This document shows, in pieces, positions 1-8,089 of a stretch of 64,000 bases of DNA. Position 1 is the stretch's first letter; the number at the start of each line of letters is the position of its first letter. Origin of the DNA: Polyangia bacterium (GTDB taxonomy: Bacteria > Myxococcota_A > Polyangia > Nannocystales > Nannocystaceae); NCBI GenBank assembly GCA_030429545.1, contig JAUIFF010000011.1, positions 124,001 to 188,000 of the forward strand, read 5' to 3'. The notes under the pieces were generated by a model. The model searched no databases. It saw nothing but the letters and a program-made list of their open reading frames with translations, and had not been told where the DNA came from. The translations under genes were made by a program, and so were the position numbers.

Positions 1-19
1 TGTATCCTCAAACAACTTG

Positions 20-2623
20 CTAGCGTCGGCGCTTGCGCGGCTCGGGAGGCTTGGCCGTTAAGGGATCGTCTGGCCAGGAATGTCGCGGGTAGCGACGCAT
101 GAGCGCCCGCCGTTGCTCGGGGTAGTGACGCTGCCAAAACCCAACGAGATCTGTGGTGACTTGCACGGCCCGACGGTTGGGCGCCAATAGATGTAAGACC
201 AATGAAATCCGACCACCGAGAATTGTCGGCCCCTGCTCGAGCCCAAAAAAGTCCTGCAACCGCGACTCGATCCACGCCGGCCGGTCCTCCTCGTAGTGTA
301 CCGGCACCCGCCGGCGCCCCGGCAGCGCGATATGGGTCGGGCATAACCGCTGCAACCGGGCCTGGTCGAATTGACCGAGAACATGGGCCAACACATCGGC
401 CCGGCGCAACTCGGCAAAGCTCGTGCAGTTGTGGCACAACGCCAAAATCGTCTGTTCGACCACCGCGTTCAAACGCTCGCTGAGAGAGCTCAAACCTGAA
501 CCCGAGTCCTCACCCAGAACCAGTCCTTGCACTGCGTCGGGCGCATGCTCGGCGATCAGAGCCAGCCGCCGCCGCAACTGGGTGATCGCCCCGGCGGGCT
601 CGACAAAACGGTCGACACCGTAGTCGAACACCGCCTTGGCGAGAACTTCGGCCGCTTCGGGGGGTAGCGACTGCAGGCGGCTACGGTCCAAGGTGACGTT
701 GCCAAACCGCAACTCGCTGACCCCCTCGACCCGCTCGCGCTGGCTGTCGAACGACAAGTTTGTATGATCACTGATTTGCTCGGCAAACAGGTCGAGCAAC
801 CACTCGGGCTCGACAATCGCTGCCCGGGTGACCACAGCCTTGCCCTGTCCGGTGCCGCGCCGTTGCTCAACTGTCAGCGCCACGACGATCGGCACATCGC
901 CGACCGCACAACTCGGTCCGAGTTTGGCGTGTCCGCCCTGGCAAAATGCGACGGTCCGATCGCCACGCTCATCCCGGCGAACCTCCGCGACCCGATCGGG
1001 ATAGGCGGTGAGCAGCGACAGGCACAGGGCTTGGTCACGCTGTCCCCGGGGCGGAGGCTTGCCGACGTGCGGGATACATGTATTTGCACTTTTCACCAGG
1101 GCGCGGGCGACCCTTCGCACCCGCGCGCAAGCATCTGGCACCACCGCCCCGTGATGACCGCGTTGCGCTGCCCGCAGGTCGTCGATCTCATTGAGGAGGT
1201 CGCAGGCAGCCTCACGCCTCGCCGACTTTTTGCGGACATGTGGCGGGTAAATACTGCGTTCGGACAACAGCGCCACCGCGGTCGCAGCCATCGACACAAT
1301 CCCGTGCTCTGCCCCTGCCACGACAACCCGGGCCAGCCGCGGATGTAGCGGTAGGCGACGCATCTGGCTGCCAACAGCGGTCAATGCCCCTTCGCTGTCA
1401 AGCGCACCAATCGCGACCAACAACTCGCGCGCATGGGCGAGGGACGCAGCCGAAGGTTCGTCGAGCCACCGCAACCCGGTCATTGGGCCGTCGCCCCCAC
1501 TCAGCCGCAATATGGCACCGGCGAGATCGGCTCGCAGGACTTCGGGTCGGTCAAACGCCGGCCTGCGGTTGAAATCATTTTGACTATACAAACGAATACA
1601 GCGGCCGGGCCGGGTGCGTCCAGCTCGTCCGGCACGTTGGGTTGCCGATGCCTGTGAAATTGGCCGCAGCGCCAACACCGGCAAACCCGACCATGGATCG
1701 TGGGAGGCTTGGCGGTGCAGCCCACTGTCGATCACCGCGACGACGCCATCGATCGTGATCGAGGTTTCGGCGACATTGGTACTCAGAATAAGTTTGTAGA
1801 CCCCACGATTTTCGACAGCTTCATCCTGGGCCTGCGGCGGCATCTCGCCGTGTAGTCGGTGGATCTCTAGGCCGTGGTGGCGGGCGAGTCCGGCACAGGC
1901 CTCGGCACAGGCGGCGATCTCACGGGCCCCCGGCAAAAACACCAGGACATGTCCGTCGAGCCCGGTATCGACAATGTCGTGAAACGCCCGCAGCACCCGA
2001 CTCTCGAGGCTCCGTTCACGCTCGCGAGCACCGGCGGTGTAGGTAATGTCGACCGGAAACGTGCGGCCTTCGCTGCGAATCCGCGGACAGACCTCGGGCA
2101 AAAAATAGGCCGACACATGTTGGGCATCGAGGGTTGCCGACATCACCACCAGCCGCAGCTCGGGACGCGATGTTTGTTGCAACCGACGCAACAACATGAG
2201 TGCGAGGTCGCCATCGAGGTGCCGCTCGTGAAACTCATCGAACACCACGGTACCGACCCCGCGCAACTCGGGGTTGTCGAGCAGGCGGGTGAGCAGCAGC
2301 CCCTCGGTCATAAAGCGAATCTGTGTATGTTCACTAACCTTGGACTCAAACCGCACCTGGTAGCCACACCGGCGACCCACGGGCTCACCGAGCAGGGCCG
2401 CTACGCGCCGGGCCGCCATACGGGCAGCGATGCGTCGCGGCTGCAACACCCAAATCTCCCCGGCCCCGGGGTCTTGATGCTCCAACAACACAATCGGCAC
2501 CCGCGTGGTCTTGCCCGCCCCCGGTGGGGCCTCGACCACCAAACATCGCGCCTGCCCACTGGCGGCAACGAGTTCGGGAACGACTGCGTCGATCGGGAGG
2601 GAGATTTGGGCAGGGTCCGGCAC
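20..2623 (-). CDS. hrpB: ATP-dependent helicase HrpB
   Basis: An 867-residue DEAH-type RNA helicase of the HrpB family, a cytoplasmic ATP-driven nucleic acid unwinding enzyme whose physiological substrate is poorly defined. The helicase motifs appear in order: Walker A GAGKTT (residues 35-40), QPRRIAARMA (61-70), the DEAH-box variant DEFH (129-132), SAT (162-164), STNVAETSIT (281-290) and QRAGRAGR (329-336). The remaining ~500 residues match the length and position of the HrpB-specific C-terminal region, so the protein is full length. The start is GTG. It lies 86 bp downstream of a citrate synthase gene on the same strand and may be co-transcribed with it. Family identity is secure; the biological role is not evident from context. 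Confidence 0.95.
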   Translation of the reverse strand: MPDPAQISLPIDAVVPELVAASGQARCLVVEAPPGAGKTTRVPIVLLEHQDPGAGEIWVLQPRRIAARMAARRVAALLGEPVGRRCGYQVRFESKVSEHTQIRFMTEGLLLTRLLDNPELRGVGTVVFDEFHERHLDGDLALMLLRRLQQTSRPELRLVVMSATLDAQHVSAYFLPEVCPRIRSEGRTFPVDITYTAGARERERSLESRVLRAFHDIVDTGLDGHVLVFLPGAREIAACAEACAGLARHHGLEIHRLHGEMPPQAQDEAVENRGVYKLILSTNVAETSITIDGVVAVIDSGLHRQASHDPWSGLPVLALRPISQASATQRAGRAGRTRPGRCIRLYSQNDFNRRPAFDRPEVLRADLAGAILRLSGGDGPMTGLRWLDEPSAASLAHARELLVAIGALDSEGALTAVGSQMRRLPLHPRLARVVVAGAEHGIVSMAATAVALLSERSIYPPHVRKKSARREAACDLLNEIDDLRAAQRGHHGAVVPDACARVRRVARALVKSANTCIPHVGKPPPRGQRDQALCLSLLTAYPDRVAEVRRDERGDRTVAFCQGGHAKLGPSCAVGDVPIVVALTVEQRRGTGQGKAVVTRAAIVEPEWLLDLFAEQISDHTNLSFDSQRERVEGVSELRFGNVTLDRSRLQSLPPEAAEVLAKAVFDYGVDRFVEPAGAITQLRRRLALIAEHAPDAVQGLVLGEDSGSGLSSLSERLNAVVEQTILALCHNCTSFAELRRADVLAHVLGQFDQARLQRLCPTHIALPGRRRVPVHYEEDRPAWIESRLQDFFGLEQGPTILGGRISLVLHLLAPNRRAVQVTTDLVGFWQRHYPEQRRALMRRYPRHSWPDDPLTAKPPEPRKRRR

Positions 2624-2709
2624 CGAAGGCGAAGGTTAGCCGATCGACGACCGATATGAAAACCCATACGGCCCGCGACTGGATTTTAGTGTACACGCAT
2701 GTTTATTGG

Positions 2710-3816
2710 CTAGCTTGCACTTGCAAACACCCGACCCGTGTAGCGCGCACGAGGGCGGATCAACCGGCCTGTTCGCCGCTGTTCGTCGACATGGGCACAC
2801 CAGCCAGCGACCCGACCCACCGCAAATGTCGGAGAAAATGCAGCCCGCGGCAGGCCGGCTGCCTCGAGCACAAGCGCCGTGTAGAACTCGACATTCGCGC
2901 GAATACTGCGATTGGGGTATCGCTCCTGCAATATTGCCTGGGCCTGCTGCTCAACCGCCCGGGCGAGATCAATCCGTCCCCGCAGTTGTTCGAACTGGGC
3001 CAGCCGTGCGAGCTGCTGCTCCAACACAGCGGCTCGCGGGTCGCGAACGCGATAGACACGGTGCCCCATCCCCATGATTCGACGACCGGCTGCCAATTCC
3101 TGCTCGATCCACGGGCGAACCCGTTGTCGCGTTTTGATCGCGTCGAGCATGTCGAGCACCGGGCCCGGAGCACCGCCGTGTAGTGGCCCTTTGAGAGCTC
3201 CGACCGCGGCCACCACCGCCGATACCAGGTCTGCTCCGGTGGAGGCCACCACCCGGGCAGTAAATGTAGATGCATTCATTCCGTGGTCGATGACGGTGAC
3301 GAGGTAGGCATCGAGGGCCGCCGCCCGGTCGTGATCGACATGCCCGGTCGCCATCCGCAAAAAGTCACTCGCGTGGTCGAGCGCGGGGTTGGGCGCAAGT
3401 GGGCGTGCTCCTGACCGCCCCCGTACCCAGGCAGCGACAATCGTTGCAACCGCGCCACAGACCGCAACCGGGTCACCCCCGCCATTGACCGCTGTCAGGC
3501 GACAAAGCCCCGCTCGCAGAGCATCCATGCCGTCGGCGTGCTCGAGCGGGGGGAGGTCGGCAAACATCTGGGCACGCGCCTCACCGAGCCGGCGTTCGAG
3601 CACCTCGTGCTGCGAAGCCGTTGGCAAGGTGTTGGTCCACAACAGGTGTGCCACCGCCGCAAACCGATGGTGCCCCGCCAGCTGTGCAATCGGATACCCG
3701 CGTAGCAGCAACTCGCCACGCGTGCCGTCGACGCTTGTCAACTCGGTATCGCCAACAATAACCCCCTCTAGGCCCGGATGGATTGGCCCGACTTCAGACT
3801 GACACTTGATTTCCAT
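2710..3816 (-). CDS. Citrate synthase family protein (stand-alone catalytic paralogue)
   Basis: A 368-residue citrate synthase-fold enzyme, expected to condense acetyl-CoA (or propionyl-CoA) with oxaloacetate. Two catalytic histidines are visible: GPLHGG (His213) and GMGHRVY (His251, followed by the DPR signature). The third catalytic position, usually Asp in NVDFY, is Glu310 (NVEFY). From memory, some actinobacterial CitA proteins have the same substitution. The frame stays open 36 codons further upstream, into the divergent gene, but the ATG at 3816 is preferred because it begins the conserved region and leaves a normal promoter space. The gene is divergent from an HTH-citrate synthase fusion, with which it shares the RPRARYTG C-terminal motif. 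Citrate versus 2-methylcitrate synthase cannot be decided. Confidence 0.9.
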   Translation of the reverse strand: MEIKCQSEVGPIHPGLEGVIVGDTELTSVDGTRGELLLRGYPIAQLAGHHRFAAVAHLLWTNTLPTASQHEVLERRLGEARAQMFADLPPLEHADGMDALRAGLCRLTAVNGGGDPVAVCGAVATIVAAWVRGRSGARPLAPNPALDHASDFLRMATGHVDHDRAAALDAYLVTVIDHGMNASTFTARVVASTGADLVSAVVAAVGALKGPLHGGAPGPVLDMLDAIKTRQRVRPWIEQELAAGRRIMGMGHRVYRVRDPRAAVLEQQLARLAQFEQLRGRIDLARAVEQQAQAILQERYPNRSIRANVEFYTALVLEAAGLPRAAFSPTFAVGRVAGWCAHVDEQRRTGRLIRPRARYTGRVFASAS

Positions 3817-3910
3817 ACCCGAGATATAGATCTTAAATCTATGTTGATCAATATTGATTAAATAATCAATCTGTCTTGGAAACCGCACGGACGTTTGGCA
3901 CAATCGCCCC
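3817..3910. promoter_or_regulatory. Divergent promoter/operator region with nested dyads
   Basis: This 94-bp intergenic region between the two divergent citrate synthase genes is far more AT-rich than its surroundings. It holds three exact dyads: ATAGAT-N5-ATCTAT (3826-3842), TTGATCAA (3844-3851) and TTGATTA-AA-TAATCAA (3854-3869). The TTGAT half-site recurs in both of the last two. This is what an operator for a dimeric repressor or activator looks like, and the rightward gene encodes a protein with an N-terminal helix-turn-helix domain. Autoregulation is an inference. Confidence 0.7.
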
Positions 3911-5197
3911 ATGGCAACAGACACTCGGGACTACCTCAGCGCGGCCCAAGCTGTCGCCGAACTCGGGATTACCCGGGCAACGTTGTACGCCTACGTCAGT
4001 CGCGGTTGGCTGCGCTCGGTGCCCGGTAAGGGTCGGCGGCGGCTCTATGCCGCTGACGATGTTGAAAAACTAAAGGCCCGTAGCCGAGCGCGTTCGGGGC
4101 ATGGGCCCGTCGCCGGTTCGGCACTGCGCTGGGGCGACCCGGTCATCACAAGTGAAATCACCGAGATCACGCCCGCGGGGCCGCGCTACCGCGGGCACCT
4201 TGCGACCGACCTCAGTAGCCAGGGCAAGTCGTTTGAGCAGGTCGCAACCCTGTTGTGGAATGGCACCCTCGCCGTGGACAACCCATGGCAGGCACACCCG
4301 CTCGGGTTGGCGCTGCGACGTCTCGACGACGGTATGCGCCCCGGCGCCGACCCGCTGGAGTGCATACAATTTGGATTGGCAACGATTGCCGCCAAAATCC
4401 AACCTCTCGGTCTCGCCGGGGCTGCCGAGCAGGCTTTTGCCAGTCAACTCATTGCCCGGCTTGCGGCCGTTTGCGGGTTGGTCGTCGATTGCGAACGCGT
4501 GCGGGATGCCGCCCAGCAAACTGGTGTCGCGGCGACGCTGGCCTATGCCCTAGGCGGTGCCAAGCTCCCCCGCACGCGCGCGGTCGTGGCCGCAATCGAC
4601 GCTGCGCTGGTGTTGTGTGCCGATCACGAGCTCAATACTTCAACGTTTACGGCCCGGGTTGTGGCCTCGACCGGAGCGGACTTGTGTGGATGTTTGGTGG
4701 CGGCTTTGGCTGCGCTTTCGGGTCCACAACACGGTGGAGCCTGCCGTCGGATCGAGGGGTTGATGGCCGAGGCTTCGCGCTTGCCACAACCTGCGGACGT
4801 GGTCGCGGCACGCCTAGGCCGCGGTGAGCAAATCCCTGGTTTTGGCCACCCTTTTTACCCCTCGGGCGATCCCCGGGGACGGGCATTGATGACACTCGCA
4901 CAGCAACTTGCACCTGCCCGCGCACGGCCATTTCAGGAAATTGCGGATGCAATGAATGCAAGTGGCCGTCCATTGCCAGCGCTCGACTTCGGGTTGGTTG
5001 CACTTGCATCTTGTTTACAGCTCGTGCCCGGGGCAGCAACCGTGCTGTTTGCTATTGGCCGTACTGCCGGCTGGGTCGCGCACATCACCGAGCAGCGGCG
5101 CCAGGGGTTTTTGCTGCGTCCCCGCGCACGCTACACCGGGAAACCGGGGCCGCAAGTTGTCCCCAGCGAGGTGGCCGCTAGCACGTCTCCCACCTAA
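3911..5197 (+). CDS. Helix-turn-helix domain fused to a citrate synthase-like domain
   Basis: A 428-residue two-domain protein. Residues ~8-57 form a MerR/excisionase-type winged helix (YLSAAQAVAELGITRATLYAYVSR, then GRRRLYAADDVEKLK). Residues ~75-410 are a citrate synthase domain. The catalytic residues look intact: His274 in GPQHGG, His313 in GFGHPFY followed by GDPR, and Asp359 in LDFG. It could be an active enzyme, a regulator sensing acetyl-CoA, oxaloacetate or citrate through the synthase fold, or both. HTH-citrate synthase fusions occur in databases, but I know of no established function. It is divergent from a stand-alone citrate synthase across a dyad-rich promoter. There is no strong Shine-Dalgarno sequence before the ATG. 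Confidence 0.88.
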   Translation: MATDTRDYLSAAQAVAELGITRATLYAYVSRGWLRSVPGKGRRRLYAADDVEKLKARSRARSGHGPVAGSALRWGDPVITSEITEITPAGPRYRGHLATDLSSQGKSFEQVATLLWNGTLAVDNPWQAHPLGLALRRLDDGMRPGADPLECIQFGLATIAAKIQPLGLAGAAEQAFASQLIARLAAVCGLVVDCERVRDAAQQTGVAATLAYALGGAKLPRTRAVVAAIDAALVLCADHELNTSTFTARVVASTGADLCGCLVAALAALSGPQHGGACRRIEGLMAEASRLPQPADVVAARLGRGEQIPGFGHPFYPSGDPRGRALMTLAQQLAPARARPFQEIADAMNASGRPLPALDFGLVALASCLQLVPGAATVLFAIGRTAGWVAHITEQRRQGFLLRPRARYTGKPGPQVVPSEVAASTSPT

Positions 5198-5719
5198 AAC
5201 AGAGGCTCCGAGAACCCGGGACAAGTCACAAAAACCGAGAAACCTGGTTGTGGAACCTGGCGTTTGATCCCGCGTCGGCACCGAAGCTTCACAACCCGGC
5301 GCGCGGGCTGTGGGGACGTTCTTCAACCTCGCCGTTGTAGTTCGGACCGTCACGGGACCCTTCGTGGGTCCCGTTTTTTGCCCGGCGATACCTGGCAACT
5401 TACGCGACCAGGTGACAAGTGTGGTTGGCACCCCGCGGGCAGGTCCGCTCACAGTTACTTGTATGGTCCACCATCTCGTCGACAACCGACGGTAGGAAGG
5501 CGAAGCTCTCCGCGGTCGGGCTGCGAACCGACGCACCCGTGTGCAGTCCCCGATTTTTAGTCGCAACGAGAATCGTCACGCGCCCCTGCTGTGTCCTCGA
5601 GCACCCACGTAATACCCTGAAAACACTTCAATTATTGTGCTCGATAGGGGCTGACAAAACGCCTTTGACCGCGAGGTTCGGCTGGTGAGCCCGATCGCGG
5701 GATTGTATGTTGACCGGCA
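5198..5719. other. Long intergenic region with terminator and possible small transcript
   Basis: No convincing coding sequence is present in these 522 bp. The region contains a strong terminator (5352-5380) lying 155 bp beyond the upstream stop codon, a possible hairpin ACCTGG...CCAGGT around 5390-5413, and two of the recurrent AT-rich TTGTAT motifs (near 5459 and 5705). The terminator distance leaves room for either a long 3' UTR or a small RNA of about 100-150 nt. I checked by eye for tmRNA, RNase P RNA and SRP RNA signatures and found none. Confidence 0.5.
5352..5380 (+). terminator. Rho-independent terminator
   Basis: A perfect 9-bp stem (ACGGGACCC / GGGTCCCGT) closes a 5-nt loop and is followed by a run of six T on the plus strand. 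It would end transcription from the HTH-citrate synthase gene or from an unannotated small RNA upstream. Confidence 0.9.
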
Positions 5720-7624
5720 ATGAAGGCTCCGCATCCGCTTTGCACCGCCCTCGCGCTCGCCCTTGTCGTGGCTTGTGGTGGTGACGAAACCGGTACCGAT
5801 ACCGAATCGACAACTGGAGAAAGCACCGGGTCGGGTAGCGAGGTGACCTCTAGTACAGGCCAAAACGCGATCCCCGAAGCGGCCGATGACTTCTTCTATA
5901 CACGGGTGGGTGAGGCCCGTGTCCTCGATGCGGGCGTCGGCCTCCTCGCCAATGACCTCGACCCCGATGGCGATCCACTACTCGTGATCGACCCTCCGAC
6001 ATCCTCGGACGCCGGCTCACAGCTGATGATCGCAGACGATGGCAGCCTGACCTACACACCCGCCGCCGGATTTTGCGGGATCGACCGATTCCCCTACACG
6101 ATCTCAGACAGCTCTGGCGCAGAGGCCACCGCCGAGGTTGTGGTGACAGTCCACCCGGCCAGCCACTCGATCGACCAGCTTGCTAGCGGTTGCGGTGGGG
6201 TTGTGATCTCAGGTGCGGCGCTCGGTCACCACACCGGAGAAGCGGTTACCGGCGTCGGCGACTTCAATGGCGATGGGCTCGACGATCTCGCGATTGCCAG
6301 CCCAGTGGCCCATGCCGTCGACGTCGTGTTTGGCACCCGGCGGCCCGCCCAACTCACACTCGATAACCTGTCCGAAAACTCAGGTGTCAAAATTTCGTTT
6401 GCCGCCGATCTCGACTACCGCGGGCTCAACCTCGCCCCCGCTGGCGATATCAACAACGACGGGCTCGCCGATTTGGCGATAGCGATGCCCGAAGCCACGA
6501 CAAGTGCCGAGGGTGGTGGACGCGTATGGATTGTGTTTGGTCGCACACAACCGGCACAGCTCAACCTTGCGACCCTCGTCGGTGACAGTGCCGGCATCGA
6601 GTACTCGGGGGTCAGCGCCGATACCCGCCTCGGTTCGGCAATCTTTCCCGCCGGCGATATCAACCAAGATGGGCGCGACGACCTACTTGTTGGCGCCAAA
6701 CTGCAAGGGCCGATGATGTCCGGCACAGCCCACGTGCTGTTTGGTCAAACCGAGGCCGAAAGCCTGCCCGCCCCGGCGATGGGCGACGGCTTAATGGGGC
6801 AGTCCTTGCACACACAAGAACCGAGTGCTGGGCTCGGCTGGTCGGTCGCCGGGGGCCGCGATATCAACGGTGACGGCATCCCAGATATGGTTGTCGGCGC
6901 ACCCTCATCGGAGGCCAACGGGGCAAATTCCGGGCGGGTCTACGTGGTGTTTGGCAACCCCGACACCTCCCAATACACGGTCGACATGCTGCAGCCGACA
7001 CAGGGGTTTGCGATCGCCGGCGAAGCCGAATCCGATGCCGCGGGCTACCGGGTTGGCGTGGTCCCAGATCTCAATCAGGACGGGCTCGCCGAAATCCTTG
7101 TAGGTGCACCATTTACAGCCGAGCAGGGCTGGGGCTCGGGTTCGGCCTATCTCGTGTTCGGCAAATCAGATGGTGCGGCAGTCGAGCTATCCGATGTTTC
7201 AGCCGGCGTTGGCGGGTTTAAGATCACCGGTGAAGGTGTACAGGCATTTGCCGGGGAGCACCTCGCCGGGCTCGGTGACCTTACAGGTGACGGCCTGCCC
7301 GACCTCGTTGTCGGGGCCCACGGCAGCGAACCCGCGGGGTTTGAAAGTGGGCGGTTGTACATCGTTGAAGGGCGCGCAACTGCGGGTGAGCCCATCACCT
7401 TCGCCGACCTGCAACAGGGACTCGCTGGCCAGGCACTCGCCGGCCCCACCGGTGGCAGCCAGCTCGGAGTTTCCGTTGCATATGCAGGTGATTTCAACGG
7501 CGACGGCCTGCCCGACATGATCGCCGGCTCGCCCGAGGTCGGGGTGGAGCCGTTTGGTGGCGGACCGCCCGAGGGTGTCGGCCCGGGTCGGGCCTACCTG
7601 GTCTTTGGCAGCCCACCACAATAA
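5720..7624 (+). CDS. FG-GAP repeat lipoprotein (seven-bladed propeller)
   Basis: A 634-residue predicted outer-surface lipoprotein. The signal peptide ends in a lipobox (VVAC), giving Cys19. A Thr/Ser/Gly linker follows, then a cadherin/VCBS-like module (GLLANDLDPDGDPL, residues ~75-85). Seven FG-GAP repeats follow, each with a calcium-loop type motif such as DFNGDGLDDL, DINNDGLADL, DINQDGRDDL, DINGDGIPDM, DLNQDGLAEI, DLTGDGLPDL and DFNGDGLPDM. Seven repeats fit a complete integrin-alpha-like beta-propeller. The likely role is calcium-dependent binding or adhesion at the cell surface; no catalytic domain is seen. It stands alone between a terminator region and a tRNA gene. A TTGTAT element lies about 15 bp before the ATG. 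Confidence 0.88.
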   Translation: MKAPHPLCTALALALVVACGGDETGTDTESTTGESTGSGSEVTSSTGQNAIPEAADDFFYTRVGEARVLDAGVGLLANDLDPDGDPLLVIDPPTSSDAGSQLMIADDGSLTYTPAAGFCGIDRFPYTISDSSGAEATAEVVVTVHPASHSIDQLASGCGGVVISGAALGHHTGEAVTGVGDFNGDGLDDLAIASPVAHAVDVVFGTRRPAQLTLDNLSENSGVKISFAADLDYRGLNLAPAGDINNDGLADLAIAMPEATTSAEGGGRVWIVFGRTQPAQLNLATLVGDSAGIEYSGVSADTRLGSAIFPAGDINQDGRDDLLVGAKLQGPMMSGTAHVLFGQTEAESLPAPAMGDGLMGQSLHTQEPSAGLGWSVAGGRDINGDGIPDMVVGAPSSEANGANSGRVYVVFGNPDTSQYTVDMLQPTQGFAIAGEAESDAAGYRVGVVPDLNQDGLAEILVGAPFTAEQGWGSGSAYLVFGKSDGAAVELSDVSAGVGGFKITGEGVQAFAGEHLAGLGDLTGDGLPDLVVGAHGSEPAGFESGRLYIVEGRATAGEPITFADLQQGLAGQALAGPTGGSQLGVSVAYAGDFNGDGLPDMIAGSPEVGVEPFGGGPPEGVGPGRAYLVFGSPPQ

Positions 7625-7914
7625 CAGGCTCGACGCTCACCGGAGCCCACTGGCCGTCGGGCCCCGGGAAAGGCTGCTCGGGTGTCGGCACGCTACGTTT
7701 GTCGTGAGCTTTTTGCTGCGTCTGGGGTGCCCAGCGCAGCGAACTCGACGGTCGATGCCGGGTAGCGATGGCGGTTGAGCGGAGCCGGGCGAAAACCGCG
7801 GATTGCGCATCCCCAAGGTGAGCACAGGCGTGAACTTAAAGGCTTCGACGCAGCGATAATGCAACCCTGCTGGCTTGCCTCGACTCGCCTGCTGCGGTAG
7901 GACAGCCACCACGA

Positions 7915-7987
7915 AGGCGGATAGCTCAGTTGGTAGAGCAGCGCCCTTACAAGGCGCGGGTCGCAGGTTCGAGCCCTGTTCCGCCTA
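7915..7987 (+). tRNA. tRNA-Val (anticodon TAC)
   Basis: A 73-nt cloverleaf can be drawn. The 7-bp acceptor stem is AGGCGGA/TCCGCCT, followed by TA, the D-stem GCTC/GAGC, the anticodon stem GCGCC/GGCGC with loop CTTACAA (anticodon TAC), and a T-arm with TTCGAGC. The discriminator base is A and CCA is not encoded. A possible -10 box GATAAT lies at 7855-7860, about 55 nt upstream. A perfect terminator hairpin follows 7 nt downstream, so this is a single-tRNA transcription unit. Confidence 0.97.
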
Positions 7988-7994
7988 CTTCGAC

Positions 7995-8021
7995 GCCCGG
8001 GGTTCACGCCCCGGGCTTTTT
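7995..8021 (+). terminator. Rho-independent terminator after tRNA-Val
   Basis: An 8-bp perfect GC stem (GCCCGGGG / CCCCGGGC) with a 6-nt loop is followed by five T, immediately downstream of the tRNA gene. Confidence 0.93.
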
Positions 8022-8089
8022 CTTTGGTTGGGCCGTCTCGCCTAAATAAATGTATACACAAACTTCCCTGACGGCCGCCGACTTTGGCT

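Noticed and set aside
1874..2659. 261-residue open frame antisense to hrpB
   Set aside because: It lies opposite conserved helicase motifs and has no recognisable protein features.
3895..3910. Sigma54-like promoter (TTGGCAC followed by a C-run) before the HTH-citrate synthase start
   Set aside because: The -24-like TGGCAC is present but the -12 TTGC element is missing, and the site directly abuts the start codon.
5198..5719. tmRNA, RNase P RNA or SRP RNA in the long gap after the HTH-citrate synthase gene
   Set aside because: None of the conserved core sequences of these RNAs could be found on either strand.
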